Shown here piece by piece: positions 8,398 to 17,012 of a stretch of DNA of 64,000 nt. Location: assembly GCF_002931075.1 (NCBI RefSeq), contig NZ_PSTQ01000001.1, forward strand, positions 124,001 to 188,000, written 5' to 3'. This DNA is from Pseudoclavibacter sp. AY1F1. Lineage in GTDB: Bacteria > Actinomycetota > Actinomycetes > Actinomycetales > Microbacteriaceae. How positions within the stretch are numbered: position 1 is the stretch's first letter; each line of letters opens with the position of its first letter. Below the pieces are notes generated by a model. The model did not search any database and was not told where the DNA came from. It was given only the letters and a program-made list of their open reading frames with translations. A program made the position numbers and the translations under genes.

Positions 8398-8976
8398 TCA
8401 GAAACGTGTGATCCCGGACGGCGTGACGACCCCATCAACGCGCTCGTCGTGCACCTCTCTCGGCACGGAGTCGACGACCTCGTCGGCGTAAACCACCGCG
8501 TAGACGGGCGGTCTGCCGGCCATGGACCCGAGCGTCCTGTCGTAGTAGCCGCGGCCCCAGCCCATGCGGTACCCGTCCGTGTCGATGGATGCAGCTGGCA
8601 CGATGAGGAGGTCGGCGTCGCCGAGTGCGATCGGGCCGAGGAGCTCGCCGACGGCCTCGGGGAAGCCGAGCTCATGGGCGCGCTCTGACTCGCCATCGGA
8701 GACCACCCAGTCGAGGAGTCCGTCCTCTCGGGTCACGGGCAGGAGGACCGTGATGCCCTGTTCGCTCGCCCAGTTCAGGAATGGACGCGTATTCGGCTCG
8801 AATTCGCCGGAGAGATAACAGGAGATGCGGGTCGCGCCGTGAGCCGCGACGAGGTGCTGGAGGTGCCGCGAGAGCTGCTCGCCGTATTCGGCGAGTTGCA
8901 GTTCACCATGGCTGCGTCGTTGCTGTCTGATCTCGGCGCGGAGGGCGCGCTTTTCGGTCTTCGCGTCGGTCGCCAT
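8398..8976 (-). CDS. 5-formyltetrahydrofolate cyclo-ligase
   Basis: The enzyme converts 5-formyl-THF to 5,10-methenyl-THF using ATP, a folate salvage step in the cytoplasm. The 192-residue length fits. An N-terminal basic helix (KRALRAEIRQQRR) holds the ATP-binding Lys/Arg. The signature GYRMGWGRGYYDRTL near residue 145 contains the glycine-rich substrate/phosphate loop. The ATG at 8976 was chosen because the in-frame upstream extension of 51 codons is Gln/Ser-rich and outside the family length. It is divergent from galU. Confidence 0.93.
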   Translation of the reverse strand: MATDAKTEKRALRAEIRQQRRSHGELQLAEYGEQLSRHLQHLVAAHGATRISCYLSGEFEPNTRPFLNWASEQGITVLLPVTREDGLLDWVVSDGESERAHELGFPEAVGELLGPIALGDADLLIVPAASIDTDGYRMGWGRGYYDRTLGSMAGRPPVYAVVYADEVVDSVPREVHDERVDGVVTPSGITRF

Positions 8977-9152
8977 GGCGTCGAGCCTAGCGAAGCGCCT
9001 CTGGTCGGCCTGGGACGCCTGCTGGCTGGAGCTCGTCAGGCCAGCTTGGGGAGCTTTGGGAGAACCGTGGCGCGAACCCGTGGGGGCGCTCAGTTGACGC
9101 CCGAATGCGACCGCATTTCGCGATGACATTTGCGGGCCATACGATACGGCCT

Positions 9153-10076
9153 ATGTCCTCGCGCATTACTAAGGCCGTCATTCCAGCTGCGGGTCTCGGG
9201 ACGAGATTCTTGCCCGCAACAAAAGCCATTCCGAAGGAAATGTTGCCGGTTGTCGATCGTCCCGCCATCCAGTACGTGGTCGAGGAGGCTGTCGAGGCCG
9301 GGCTTTCCGACGTCCTCATGATCACTGGGCGAAATAAGACCACGCTGGAGAACCACTTCGACCGGGTTGCTGAGATCGAGGCGCTCCTTGAGGCACGCGG
9401 CGAGACGGAGAAGCTTGAACGAGTGCGTGCCGCGACGAACCTGGCGGACGTGCACTACCTGCGTCAGGGCGACCCGCTCGGGTTGGGCCACGCGGTGCTG
9501 CGTGCTAAGCAGCATGTCGGCAACGAGGCCTTCGCGGTGCTGCTCGGCGACGACATAATGACGGGTGGCGGTTCGCTTCTCAAGCGGATGATCGCGGTGC
9601 ATGAGGCGACTGGTGCGAGTGTGGTGGCGCTGCAGGAGGTGGAGCCCGCGATGATCTCGTCCTACGGTGTCGCCGCCTACGACGCGGCTTCGAGCGTTGA
9701 GGACGGCGTGGCCGGCGCTGGGCCGGACACCATCCAGATCACTGGGCTTGTCGAGAAGCCTGCCCTCGAAGACGCGCCTTCCAACTTCGCTGTCATCGGC
9801 CGGTACCTTCTGCGTCCCGAGGTCTTCGCGGTTCTCGAAGAGACGAAGCCAGGTGCCGGTGGCGAGATCCAGCTGACGGATGCCCTGCAGGTGCTGGCCG
9901 CGCAGCGCGAGGAGCTCGGCGGCGTGGTGGGCGTCGTGTACCGGGAGCGTCGCTTCGACACGGGCAACAAGCTCGACTACATCAAGGCGATCGTTGAGCT
10001 GGCCGTCGACGACCCCAAGCTCGGCCCGGCACTCAGCCCGTGGCTGAAGCAGTTCGCCGAGTCCATCGGAGAGTAG
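9153..10076 (+). CDS. galU: UTP--glucose-1-phosphate uridylyltransferase
   Basis: GalU makes UDP-glucose from UTP and glucose-1-phosphate for envelope polysaccharide and trehalose synthesis. The N-terminal nucleotide-binding signature AVIPAAGLGTRFLPATK and then PKEMLPVVDRP are intact. VLLGDD binds the metal, and ITGLVEKP and GKLDYIKA-like elements (here NKLDYIKA) are present. The 307-residue length is standard. The start at 9153 places the signature at residue 8 as in homologues. rimJ follows after 12 bases. Confidence 0.96.
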   Translation: MSSRITKAVIPAAGLGTRFLPATKAIPKEMLPVVDRPAIQYVVEEAVEAGLSDVLMITGRNKTTLENHFDRVAEIEALLEARGETEKLERVRAATNLADVHYLRQGDPLGLGHAVLRAKQHVGNEAFAVLLGDDIMTGGGSLLKRMIAVHEATGASVVALQEVEPAMISSYGVAAYDAASSVEDGVAGAGPDTIQITGLVEKPALEDAPSNFAVIGRYLLRPEVFAVLEETKPGAGGEIQLTDALQVLAAQREELGGVVGVVYRERRFDTGNKLDYIKAIVELAVDDPKLGPALSPWLKQFAESIGE

Positions 10077-10088
10077 ACTCCGCTTTCT

Positions 10089-10736
10089 ATGAGCGCATCC
10101 GTTCCCACGCTGACGCACGGCCCGGTGTCGCTGCGTCCCATCAGGGTCAGGGATGCGCGTGAGCTCGAATCCGTGCTGCTCGCGAACCGCGAGTGGCTGC
10201 AGCCTTGGGAGGCGACAAGCCCGGGCGGGGGCGGGCGCTGGGATGTGCGTGGCGGTATCCGCTCGCTGCTCTCGCAGGCTTCGGCGCACACGGCTCTGCC
10301 GTTTGTCATCACTTACGAGGGACGATTTGCGGGTCAGCTGACCGTGTCCGGCATCAGCTACGGTGCCCTTTCTTCAGCGACCTTGGGGTATTGGGTGGCA
10401 CGCGAGTTCGCTGGTAAGGGGCTCGCGACGGTCGCGACCGCCATGGCGACCGATCACTGCCTCCAGGGTCTTGGGCTGCATCGCATGGAGGTCTGCATCA
10501 GGCCGGAGAACGCGAAGTCGTTGCGAGTCGTGGAGAAGCTGGGCTTCCGCTACGAGGGGCTGCGGCGCCGCTACATCCACATCGACGGGGACTGGCGCGA
10601 CCATTTCTGCTTCGGCGTGGTGCGCGAAGAGGTGCCCCAGGGGGTGCTGCGGCGGTGGCGCGAGGGTGCCGCTGATGAGGGCGAAGCGCAGGTGCCTCAG
10701 GCCGATTGGGAGCGGACCGCCCAGCCATTGCGCTGA
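10089..10736 (+). CDS. rimJ: GNAT N-acetyltransferase, RimJ/RimL type
   Basis: The 215-residue protein has the GNAT fold of the RimJ/RimL group, which acetylates N-termini of ribosomal and other proteins using acetyl-CoA. LGYWVAREFAGKGLATVA is the acetyl-CoA pyrophosphate-binding element. The following block HRMEVCIRPENAKSLRVVEKLGF is typical of motif B. It sits 12 bases downstream of galU and upstream of the SepX/GlpR-like gene, an order seen in many actinobacteria. The true substrate is unproven. Confidence 0.85.
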   Translation: MSASVPTLTHGPVSLRPIRVRDARELESVLLANREWLQPWEATSPGGGGRWDVRGGIRSLLSQASAHTALPFVITYEGRFAGQLTVSGISYGALSSATLGYWVAREFAGKGLATVATAMATDHCLQGLGLHRMEVCIRPENAKSLRVVEKLGFRYEGLRRRYIHIDGDWRDHFCFGVVREEVPQGVLRRWREGAADEGEAQVPQADWERTAQPLR

Positions 10737-10833
10737 GTGCGAGACCGGCGCCGGCAAGAAGTTCGAGATTCCCGAATCAGACACTCCGCGCCAATCGGCG
10801 GTCGCGGGTGCCTCCGCGCTTAATGTTGACGCC

Positions 10834-11955
10834 ATGCAGTTCGGCAGCAGTCTCGTCCTCGCCCTGGCGGTGACGCTCTGGCTTGCCTATTTCGTGCCGA
10901 CGTGGGTGCGCCGCCGCAATTACCTCGCTACCGAGCAGAACGCGATCCGCATGCAGCAGGCGCTGCACTCGCTCGCGAACACGAGCGATCTGGGGGAGGC
11001 GCGGGTTCGTGCTGATGGTCGCGGAGTGAGCGAGCAGGAGCGTCGCATCAAGCGCGCGAAGGCCGAGGCGGAGCGTGCCGAGCGTGAGCGCGACGAAGCC
11101 GCCAGGCGGGCCCTGCCCGCGGTTGCTGTGCCGCGTTCGGCCGAAGACCGGCAGCGAGCAGCCCGCGCGACCCGCCGCGGTCGCCTCGTGACTTCCATGC
11201 TCACCCTCGTAGGACTCCTTGCCGCCGGGGTCGGAATCTGGCTTGGTGCTAGCGCCGGCGTCTGGTGGGTTCTGGTCGCCGGCATCGTGACGGTGCTCGC
11301 TGGGGTCGCTGGCTTGCAGCGCCTCGCCCGCATCGCCAATGCGCAGCGCCTTGCGGCGCGTGTTGCCGGCGGGGCGCCCCGCGCTGGTCGTGCTGTGCGC
11401 CGTGCCGACTCGACGATCGACTTCTCGGTGAGCGACGCCGCCACCGTCGAGATTCAGCCCGTCGCCGTAGCGCAGGTGACGGAGCCGCTCGCGGGCTGGG
11501 TGCCGGTGCCCGTGCCGAAGCCGCTGTATCTCGAGCGTCAGTCTGTCGACGCCCTGGCGGTGGCCGAGGAAGATTCCGGCGCGCCGGGGCATCCAGGCCC
11601 CGACGGTCCTGGTGGTGGTGTCGAAGTGGAAAAGATCAACCACCTTGAATTGCTCCGTGAGGCGGCGCGCAGGTCCGAGCAGAAGATTCGGGATGCGCAC
11701 GCGCAGCCGGGGATTGCGACATTCTCCACTCGTGCATCCGCCGCGACGCAGGGTATGCCGCTCGCGCAGACGGCAGCGACCCGTGCCGGGCTCGCGCAGT
11801 CTTCGCCCGCTCTGAGCGAGGTCGTGCTGAACCCGATCGTGGTCGCTCCGGTCGAGAAGCGGCCGAGCCGCTGGGCGAGCATGGGCGTTGTCGAGGAGAT
11901 CGAGCCTGGTATGGGTGACCTGGACGCCGCGTTGCGACGTCGCCGCGTCGGCTAG
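10834..11955 (+). CDS. SepX/GlpR-like divisome membrane protein
   Basis: The 373-residue protein begins with a membrane helix ending in a basic patch (WLAYFVPTWVRRR). A charged coiled-coil stretch follows (~60-95), then two more helices (~120-136, 140-158) and a long hydrophilic C-terminal region. This layout and the N-terminal FVPTWVRRR element match the GlpR/SepX family of actinobacterial division-site proteins, which binds the MoeA-like protein Glp in corynebacteria. Position after galU and rimJ supports the call. The usual moeA/glp gene is absent here. The ATG at 10834 begins directly before the first helix. The call rests on layout and context rather than strong motifs. Confidence 0.6.
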   Translation: MQFGSSLVLALAVTLWLAYFVPTWVRRRNYLATEQNAIRMQQALHSLANTSDLGEARVRADGRGVSEQERRIKRAKAEAERAERERDEAARRALPAVAVPRSAEDRQRAARATRRGRLVTSMLTLVGLLAAGVGIWLGASAGVWWVLVAGIVTVLAGVAGLQRLARIANAQRLAARVAGGAPRAGRAVRRADSTIDFSVSDAATVEIQPVAVAQVTEPLAGWVPVPVPKPLYLERQSVDALAVAEEDSGAPGHPGPDGPGGGVEVEKINHLELLREAARRSEQKIRDAHAQPGIATFSTRASAATQGMPLAQTAATRAGLAQSSPALSEVVLNPIVVAPVEKRPSRWASMGVVEEIEPGMGDLDAALRRRRVG

Positions 11956-11998
11956 TCGCGGTCGGGCTGTCCCAACGATCCACTAGTCTGGTCGGATC

Positions 11999-12919
11999 AT
12001 GGCAACACCAGTAGACGGCGACCCGTTCTCGCTTACCGACGACTCTTCGATCGATGTGCCGAACGGTATCTTCGCGGCGGGTGACGAGACGCTCGACCGC
12101 ACAGGTGCGACGAATGCTCGGCTTGTGCTCGGCGGTCCGTTTGCACGTTTTCGCGCGGCTCCAGCGGCTGCGCGCGTGAGCTGGTTTGTTGCTGCGGTGG
12201 CTCTGGTTGTTGTTGTTCTTGTGATTCCGGTGGCGATCGGTTCGTTCGCCTCGGTTCGCAAGGAGTCTCTTGCTGCATCGACGGCGGCCCCGGCTCAGCC
12301 CGCTGTTGTCGTGCTGAGTGCCGAGACGCTTGCTGTGAGTGCCCAGGTGGACGCGATCGAACCTGCTTACGTCATGTCGAACGGTCTCGTGACCGACGAA
12401 TCGAAGACGAAGATGGGCGACATGCTGACGACGGCACGCGAGCAGATCGACGCGAACGACGCGGCGGGTGCCGCTTCCACGATGGAGTCGGCAGTGCCGT
12501 ACTTCGTCTCGGAGTACTCGCAACGGGTCGCTACAGCCGCTGAGACGCAGGTAGAAGAGTACGACCAGTCGGAGTGGGAGACCGATGAGCGTCTGGCCGA
12601 GCTCATTGAGGTCGTCCGCGCGAACGCGCAGGGTCAGGATCTGACGGCGCTTGTGGCGGCCGTTATCGAGATCCCGCAGCTTGTGGGTGACGCGAGGGCA
12701 GAGCACTTCGGCAATCGACGCACGTATGTGCCGCCCGCTCCGACGACTGCAGCACCGGCGCCAACAGCACCGGCAGCGACGCCGCCCCCCGCGACCGAGG
12801 CCCCGCAGCTGACGCAGGCGCCGGCCCCATCGCAGGATCCCCAGCCTGAGCCGACAAAGGCGCCTGAGCCTGAGCCGACTGGTGGACCCAACTTCACCTC
12901 AGGCCCGAGCGGCGACTAG
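11999..12919 (+). CDS. Membrane-anchored protein with Pro/Ala-rich C-terminus
   Basis: The 306-residue protein has a hydrophilic N-terminus, one membrane helix (~60-82) and a large part expected outside. That outer part has an acidic helical domain (~95-235) with no family I recognise. It ends in a tail of about 60 residues rich in Pro, Ala and Thr (APAPTAPAATPPP type, then PEPTKAPEPEPTGG). Such tails commonly span the wall in actinobacteria. No LPXTG motif or lipobox is present. It follows the SepX/GlpR-like gene by 43 bases on the same strand, so a cell-envelope role is plausible but unproven. Confidence 0.55.
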   Translation: MATPVDGDPFSLTDDSSIDVPNGIFAAGDETLDRTGATNARLVLGGPFARFRAAPAAARVSWFVAAVALVVVVLVIPVAIGSFASVRKESLAASTAAPAQPAVVVLSAETLAVSAQVDAIEPAYVMSNGLVTDESKTKMGDMLTTAREQIDANDAAGAASTMESAVPYFVSEYSQRVATAAETQVEEYDQSEWETDERLAELIEVVRANAQGQDLTALVAAVIEIPQLVGDARAEHFGNRRTYVPPAPTTAAPAPTAPAATPPPATEAPQLTQAPAPSQDPQPEPTKAPEPEPTGGPNFTSGPSGD

Positions 12920-13280
12920 GTAGTCTCAGGCTTCCTCGCATTCGCTGGGTCTGCGCGTTCTGCGCGTTCTGCGCGTCCGAGCGGGTCTGAGTATGGGGCT
13001 GGTAGCGTCGCGCGGCGTGAGGCCTGAGGCGTTCGGGCCATGTTCGAACCGGGTGTGCGCCAGGTGCAACCGAAGCACGCCGGGCGCACACCGCGTCGCG
13101 CCGGACGCATCGTCGTATCGCCGGGCGCATCGTCGTATCGGGCGGGCGCATCGTCGTATCGCGCCGGGCGCTATCGCGCCGGGCGCGAATTGCGTCGCGC
13201 CGGGGCCGCGCGGAGCAGGCGTGGGGCCTTGTTGAGCGGGCCGAGGGCTCGCGCAAGACTTCAGAATCAGAAGTCGTCGA
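12920..13280. other. Intergenic region with low-complexity repeats
   Basis: There is no convincing gene in these 361 bases. The region contains three near-copies of CTGCGCGTT around 12952-12975 and a 20-bp tandem repeat array at 13101-13161 followed by degenerate CGCCGGGCG copies. Reading frames through it give only repetitive Arg/Ala/Ser protein and lack ribosome-binding sites. Confidence 0.6.
13101..13161. repeat. Three tandem copies of a 20-21 bp intergenic repeat
   Basis: Units of 20, 20 and 21 bases share the core CGCATCGTCGTATCG and differ mainly at the first bases. Degenerate copies continue to about 13205. The unit is not a clear palindrome. It could be a slippage-grown array or a binding-site array. 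Confidence 0.8.
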
Positions 13281-14837
13281 CTAGAACGGTGGCCGCTTGC
13301 TTCCTTGAGGTGGCGCGGGCGGCTCGTCTTCGAGCCGCGTTGCCCTTTCGGGGCGGGTCGGACGCGGGAAGTCGCGGGATCGACATTGTTCGTTGGGCCA
13401 ATGCAGCTCTTCGGTCGGTCGGAAGATCACCCCGTGGGGTTCGGGTCGGCTGATGTAGGTTTTGCCGCTTGGTGTGGTCCATTCGAGGATGCCGCCGCCG
13501 AGTTGTCTGACTTTCCAGGCGGTGTGGTGTTTCACGATGTGGTGGTTTTTGCAGAAGTCGCTCAGATTCCAGATCGCGGTTTTGCCGCCGTATTGGTAGT
13601 CCTCGGTGTGGTCGAGTTCGCAGGCCACTGCGGGTTGTCGGCAGCCGATGAAACGGCAGTGCACGTCGCGGGCGTGGAGGAACGCGCGCATCGCCGCGGT
13701 GGGTTTGTAGGAGTCGACGGCTTGCACGGCGCCCGTGATGGGGTGCGTGAGCACTCGGATGAACGCGGGCGCGGTCGCGGCGAGACGTTTCGCGTCTTCG
13801 ATGGGCATCGGGGTCATGCCCTCGAGCAGTGCTGGTGCTTGTCCGGCCCTGGGCGTCTCGGTGAGTGCGGTTGTGATGGGGATGGAGAGTTGCACGTTGG
13901 CTTGGATGCCGGCGGCCGCGGAGTTGCCCATGGGGTCGCTGGTGAGAAGCATGTCGGCGACGACGTCGGACATGACCTCGTTCAGGCTCCGCTCGTCCAG
14001 TTCCTCGGCAGTTTCTGCAGTTTTGGCGGTCGCGTGAGCGTTGTCGGCGGCGGCCCCGAACGCACTCCCGGCCCCGGGCACCCCTGTTCCATCTTCGGCT
14101 TCATCGCCGCCGTGGAGCGCAGCTCCGGGCTTCGGTCGTGCCTTGATGATCGCGCGTGCTTGTTTCCGGACTCGGTCGTGGATGGCGTGCGCGACGAACG
14201 AGTCGGTGGTGACGCGGAGGATGCTCATGCCGTCGCCGAGGTCTTCCACGCTGGTGCGGCGTTGCCGGCGGGCTCGTGCGTGTCGTTGGTCGATGGATTC
14301 CCCGGTGAGTTCTTCCGCGACTCGCTCGGCCGCTTTTTGCAGCGCCCGGGGTGGGAGGGGTTCTTGCCGGATGCGTTCGAGCATCACGTCCACGAACAGG
14401 GCTCGCCGTTCGGCTTGCTCGGCGGGGTCGTCGTGGTTGACTTTGAAGCCCACCTCGACGAGTTTGTGGACTTGGGCGGGGGTCGCGACGTTCTCGTCGA
14501 GCGCGACGACGAGCGCGGGGAAGTCGTCCTGCGTCTTCGACGCGAGCGCCAGCTGCCCCTGCGCGACGCCGGAGGTCACCTTCACGACCAGCGCGACCTC
14601 GTCCGCGATCGAGCGGACGTGCATCGCGGACTCCGCGCATCCGTCAGCGACATCGAGCGCGTGGGCGAAGTCGTAGGCCGCCGCGTGCGCGCGCAACTGC
14701 AGCGCGGTACCGCCCGCGATCATCGCGGCCGCGTGTTCCTCCATCGCGAGGATCTCCGACCGCCTCGCCGCGACCGACGCCGGGTCCGAGGGGTCAAACC
14801 CAAGGGCCCGGAGAGCGGCGTCGGAGTGCTGTTGCAT
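13281..14837 (-). CDS. HNH endonuclease with DUF222 domain
   Basis: The 518-residue protein has an N-terminal helical DUF222 region (~20-330, with a low-complexity Ala/Gly/Thr stretch near 250-275). The C-terminal HNH site reads CRFIGCRQP...ELDHTEDY...NLSDFCKNHHIVKH: two zinc-type cysteines, the HNH-like DH pair, Asn, and the final His pair. This is the 13E12-type family present in many copies in Microbacteriaceae and mycobacteria and spread by gene conversion. Its biological role is poorly known. The ATG at 14837 is preferred; an in-frame extension of 10 residues is possible. Confidence 0.9.
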   Translation of the reverse strand: MQQHSDAALRALGFDPSDPASVAARRSEILAMEEHAAAMIAGGTALQLRAHAAAYDFAHALDVADGCAESAMHVRSIADEVALVVKVTSGVAQGQLALASKTQDDFPALVVALDENVATPAQVHKLVEVGFKVNHDDPAEQAERRALFVDVMLERIRQEPLPPRALQKAAERVAEELTGESIDQRHARARRQRRTSVEDLGDGMSILRVTTDSFVAHAIHDRVRKQARAIIKARPKPGAALHGGDEAEDGTGVPGAGSAFGAAADNAHATAKTAETAEELDERSLNEVMSDVVADMLLTSDPMGNSAAAGIQANVQLSIPITTALTETPRAGQAPALLEGMTPMPIEDAKRLAATAPAFIRVLTHPITGAVQAVDSYKPTAAMRAFLHARDVHCRFIGCRQPAVACELDHTEDYQYGGKTAIWNLSDFCKNHHIVKHHTAWKVRQLGGGILEWTTPSGKTYISRPEPHGVIFRPTEELHWPNEQCRSRDFPRPTRPERATRLEDEPPAPPQGSKRPPF

Positions 14838-15155
14838 GCCCACAACACTACGGACCACCACCGACATTCGAGAGGGTCGTGGATAACTTTCAAGCCAGAA
14901 ATTCGCTGTCCACAGGGTGTTCCGAGACTTATCCCCAGATCTGGTTGAACTCAGAATCGGAACTATTCGTATCCGTGTTCGATCAAGCGTGCTGCCGTGC
15001 GGTGAAACGACAGTAACTTAAATTCTTCGCAAGATCTTCGATCACTTCCGACACTGCACCCCCGCGGGCTGTCCATCGTCCTCCCGCGATGCCCCAGGCA
15101 GGCAGGCAGCCAGGCAGGCAGTCAACCACCAGAGCAAACTGATCGACGATGAGTC
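14838..15155. other. Intergenic region with DnaA-box-like 9-mers and a GGCA repeat
   Basis: There is no gene here. Three sequences close to DnaA boxes lie within 60 bases (TTATCCAC on the minus strand near 14880, CTGTCCACA near 14906, TTATCCCCA near 14929). A short GGCA simple repeat lies at 15095-15122. It probably contains the promoter of the HNH gene. Confidence 0.4.
15095..15122. repeat. Short GGCA tetranucleotide repeat
   Basis: CAGG CAGG CAGG CAGC CAGG CAGG CAGT is a seven-unit imperfect tetranucleotide run between the HNH and siderophore-interacting genes. It lies outside both genes, so phase variation of a coding frame is not indicated. Confidence 0.7.
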
Positions 15156-15992
15156 TCAGTTCTCGGCTTTACCGATCTTCCAGTAGCCGGAGAAGGTGAT
15201 CGAGCTCGGTGGCAGGTCGCATTGCCGAACGAGGTGTCGGCGGATGGTCTTCACTGTCGTCGATTCGCAGGCGATCCACGCGTAGAAGGAGCCAGAGATC
15301 TCGGTGTGCACGGCCCAGGCATCGATTGCCTGCGTGAGGCGCTCGCCGTAGGGATGTTCGCCTCGGACAAGCCAGGTGACGACGACGTCGGTGTTGCCGG
15401 TAGGCATCGGCACGCAGTCGGCGGCAGAGGGCACCTCGAGGAAGACGCTTGCGGCCGTGTTCTTGGGGAGGCGCTGGAGGATGTTGCGCACGGCAGGCAG
15501 GCCAGACTCGTCGGCGGCCAGAAGGAGGCGTCGTGCGCCGCGAGGCTGGAAGTCCATCCCGCCGGTCGAATCGTCCGCCCGACTATCAGGTCCGACGACG
15601 ATGAGCTCGTCCCCGGGTTGCGCGGCCGACGCCCAGGCTGTGGCCGGGCCGGCTGGTTCGTGCAGGACAAAGTCGATGTCGATTTCGCGTTCCGCCGGGC
15701 GAACCGCGCTCGGCGTGTAGGTGCGGATCGGGTTGCGTTGCTCGTCGGGCAGCATGCGCCAGCGCGAGTACCAGTCCGTGAGTGACGGCGCAGGTGAGTC
15801 CTTGATGCCGAAATCGCCATACGTGCCGTCAGTGTGCTGGAGGATCAGCTTGATTCGGTGGTCGTTGCCGTGGGGCGCGAAGTGCTCGAGCTTGTCGCCG
15901 CCGAGCGTGACTCGAACGTAGCTGGGGGAGACGCGCGCGACTCGCTTGACCTTCGTCACGAACGGCGGAAACGGGGTGTATTGCTCGGTCAT
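15156..15992 (-). CDS. Siderophore-interacting protein (ferric-siderophore reductase)
   Basis: The 278-residue cytoplasmic flavoprotein is of the ViuB/SIP family, which releases iron from imported ferric siderophores by NAD(P)H-dependent reduction. The N-terminal FAD-binding barrel includes RTYTPSAV and DIDFVLHEPAGPA. The nicotinamide-binding half has ADESGLPAVRNIL (the GDETALPA-type motif) and ends with the family signature FSGYWKIGKAEN. Length and both halves are complete. The ATG overlaps the stop of the ABC ATPase by four bases, so the two are one operon, probably under the iron box at 16915. Confidence 0.93.
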   Translation of the reverse strand: MTEQYTPFPPFVTKVKRVARVSPSYVRVTLGGDKLEHFAPHGNDHRIKLILQHTDGTYGDFGIKDSPAPSLTDWYSRWRMLPDEQRNPIRTYTPSAVRPAEREIDIDFVLHEPAGPATAWASAAQPGDELIVVGPDSRADDSTGGMDFQPRGARRLLLAADESGLPAVRNILQRLPKNTAASVFLEVPSAADCVPMPTGNTDVVVTWLVRGEHPYGERLTQAIDAWAVHTEISGSFYAWIACESTTVKTIRRHLVRQCDLPPSSITFSGYWKIGKAEN

Positions 15993-16807
15993 GCCGGGAT
16001 CGCGGTCCGAGTGTGCTGGACAACTGCAGATTGCGCGAGCGGGACGACGAGTGGGGTGCCTGTTTCTGGATCTGGCACGATTCGGGCCCGCACGCCGAAC
16101 ACGTCGGCGACGAGGTCCTCGGTGACGACGTCGGCTGGACGGCCCTCCGCGATCAGCTCGCCTGACTTGAGGGCGATGAGGTGAGTGGCATAGCGAGCTG
16201 CCTGGTTGAGGTCATGCAGCACGGCGATGAGCGTCTTGCCCTGGCGGTGCAGCTCCGCGCAGAGCTCGAGAACGTCGATCTGGTGAGCGAGGTCGAGGTA
16301 GGTGGTCGGCTCGTCGAGGAGCACGACGGGTGTGTCCTGTGCCAGGACCATTGCGATCCAGACACGCTGTCGCTGCCCTCCTGAGAGCTCGTCGACGCTG
16401 CGGTCGGCGAGCTCGGTGAGGCCCGTGCGCTCGAGTGAATCCTCGACCGCGTCGTCGTCGTCATGGGACCAGCGCTGCAGGATGCCCTGATGTGGGTGTC
16501 GGCCGCGCGAGACGAGGTCGGCAACGGTGATGGTGTCCGGTGCAATGGAGGTCTGGGGGAGGAGCCCGATGCGCTTCGCGAGTTCTTTGGACTTGAGGGT
16601 GCGGATGTCGGTCGCGTCGAGGAGCACACTCCCGCCTGCGGCAGGCAGCAAGCGTGCGAGGGACCGGAGCAGGGTCGACTTACCGCACGCATTCGGGCCG
16701 ACGATGACGGTAAACGAGCCGGCCGGGATGGTCACGTCGAGTCCGTCGAGGACCGTGCGGTGTTCGTAGGCCACCGTCAGGTCTGCGGCGCGGAGCTCGC
16801 TGCTCAC
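15989..16807 (-). CDS. fepC: Iron-siderophore ABC transporter ATP-binding protein
   Basis: This 272-residue ABC ATPase of the FepC/FhuC type energises siderophore import through permeases such as those encoded at 21634-23762. Walker A is GPNACGKST, the Q-loop lies in IGLLPQ, the signature is LSGGQRQR, Walker B is VVLLDEPTTYLDL and the H-loop is in VLHDLNQAARY. It is upstream of the siderophore-interacting gene with a 4-base overlap. The promoter side holds an iron-regulator palindrome. Unusually, its matching permease and binding-protein genes lie about 4-7 kb away. Confidence 0.92.
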   Translation of the reverse strand: MSSELRAADLTVAYEHRTVLDGLDVTIPAGSFTVIVGPNACGKSTLLRSLARLLPAAGGSVLLDATDIRTLKSKELAKRIGLLPQTSIAPDTITVADLVSRGRHPHQGILQRWSHDDDDAVEDSLERTGLTELADRSVDELSGGQRQRVWIAMVLAQDTPVVLLDEPTTYLDLAHQIDVLELCAELHRQGKTLIAVLHDLNQAARYATHLIALKSGELIAEGRPADVVTEDLVADVFGVRARIVPDPETGTPLVVPLAQSAVVQHTRTAIPA

Positions 16808-16914
16808 GCGAGGCCGCGCTCAGGGGCGTGGGTCGTCGAACGTGACCTCTCGGCGGGTAACACAGTGTGCTGTCGCATGTCGTGGACCAACTTCATCTCG
16901 CATCTGGCGAACGC

Positions 16915-16929
16915 AGGCAAGGCTTGCCT
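16915..16929. promoter_or_regulatory. Probable DtxR/IdeR-type iron box upstream of fepC
   Basis: AGGCAA-GGC-TTGCCT is a six-base inverted repeat around three bases, 108 bases before the fepC start. It resembles the AGG...CCT arms of the DtxR/IdeR consensus. The distance from the start codon allows a promoter between them. Confidence 0.5.
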
Positions 16930-17012
16930 TCATGCCAAGTATTCCACGGTTCCATCTAACGCCGCGAGTGGGCGAATGCGCATCTCTTGACCCCGACGCG
17001 GCCGGCGCTGCG

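Noticed and set aside
8977-9129. N-terminal extension of the cyclo-ligase gene
   Set aside because: The 51 extra residues are Gln/Ser-rich, exceed the family length and run into the galU promoter region.
13101-13161. Possible CRISPR array
   Set aside because: Units are contiguous with no unique spacers, only about 20 bases long, and there are no cas genes.
13040-13453. Plus-strand frame through the intergenic repeats (GASSYRA-type repeats)
   Set aside because: It is produced by the 20-bp DNA repeats, lacks a ribosome site and overlaps the end of the HNH gene on the other strand.
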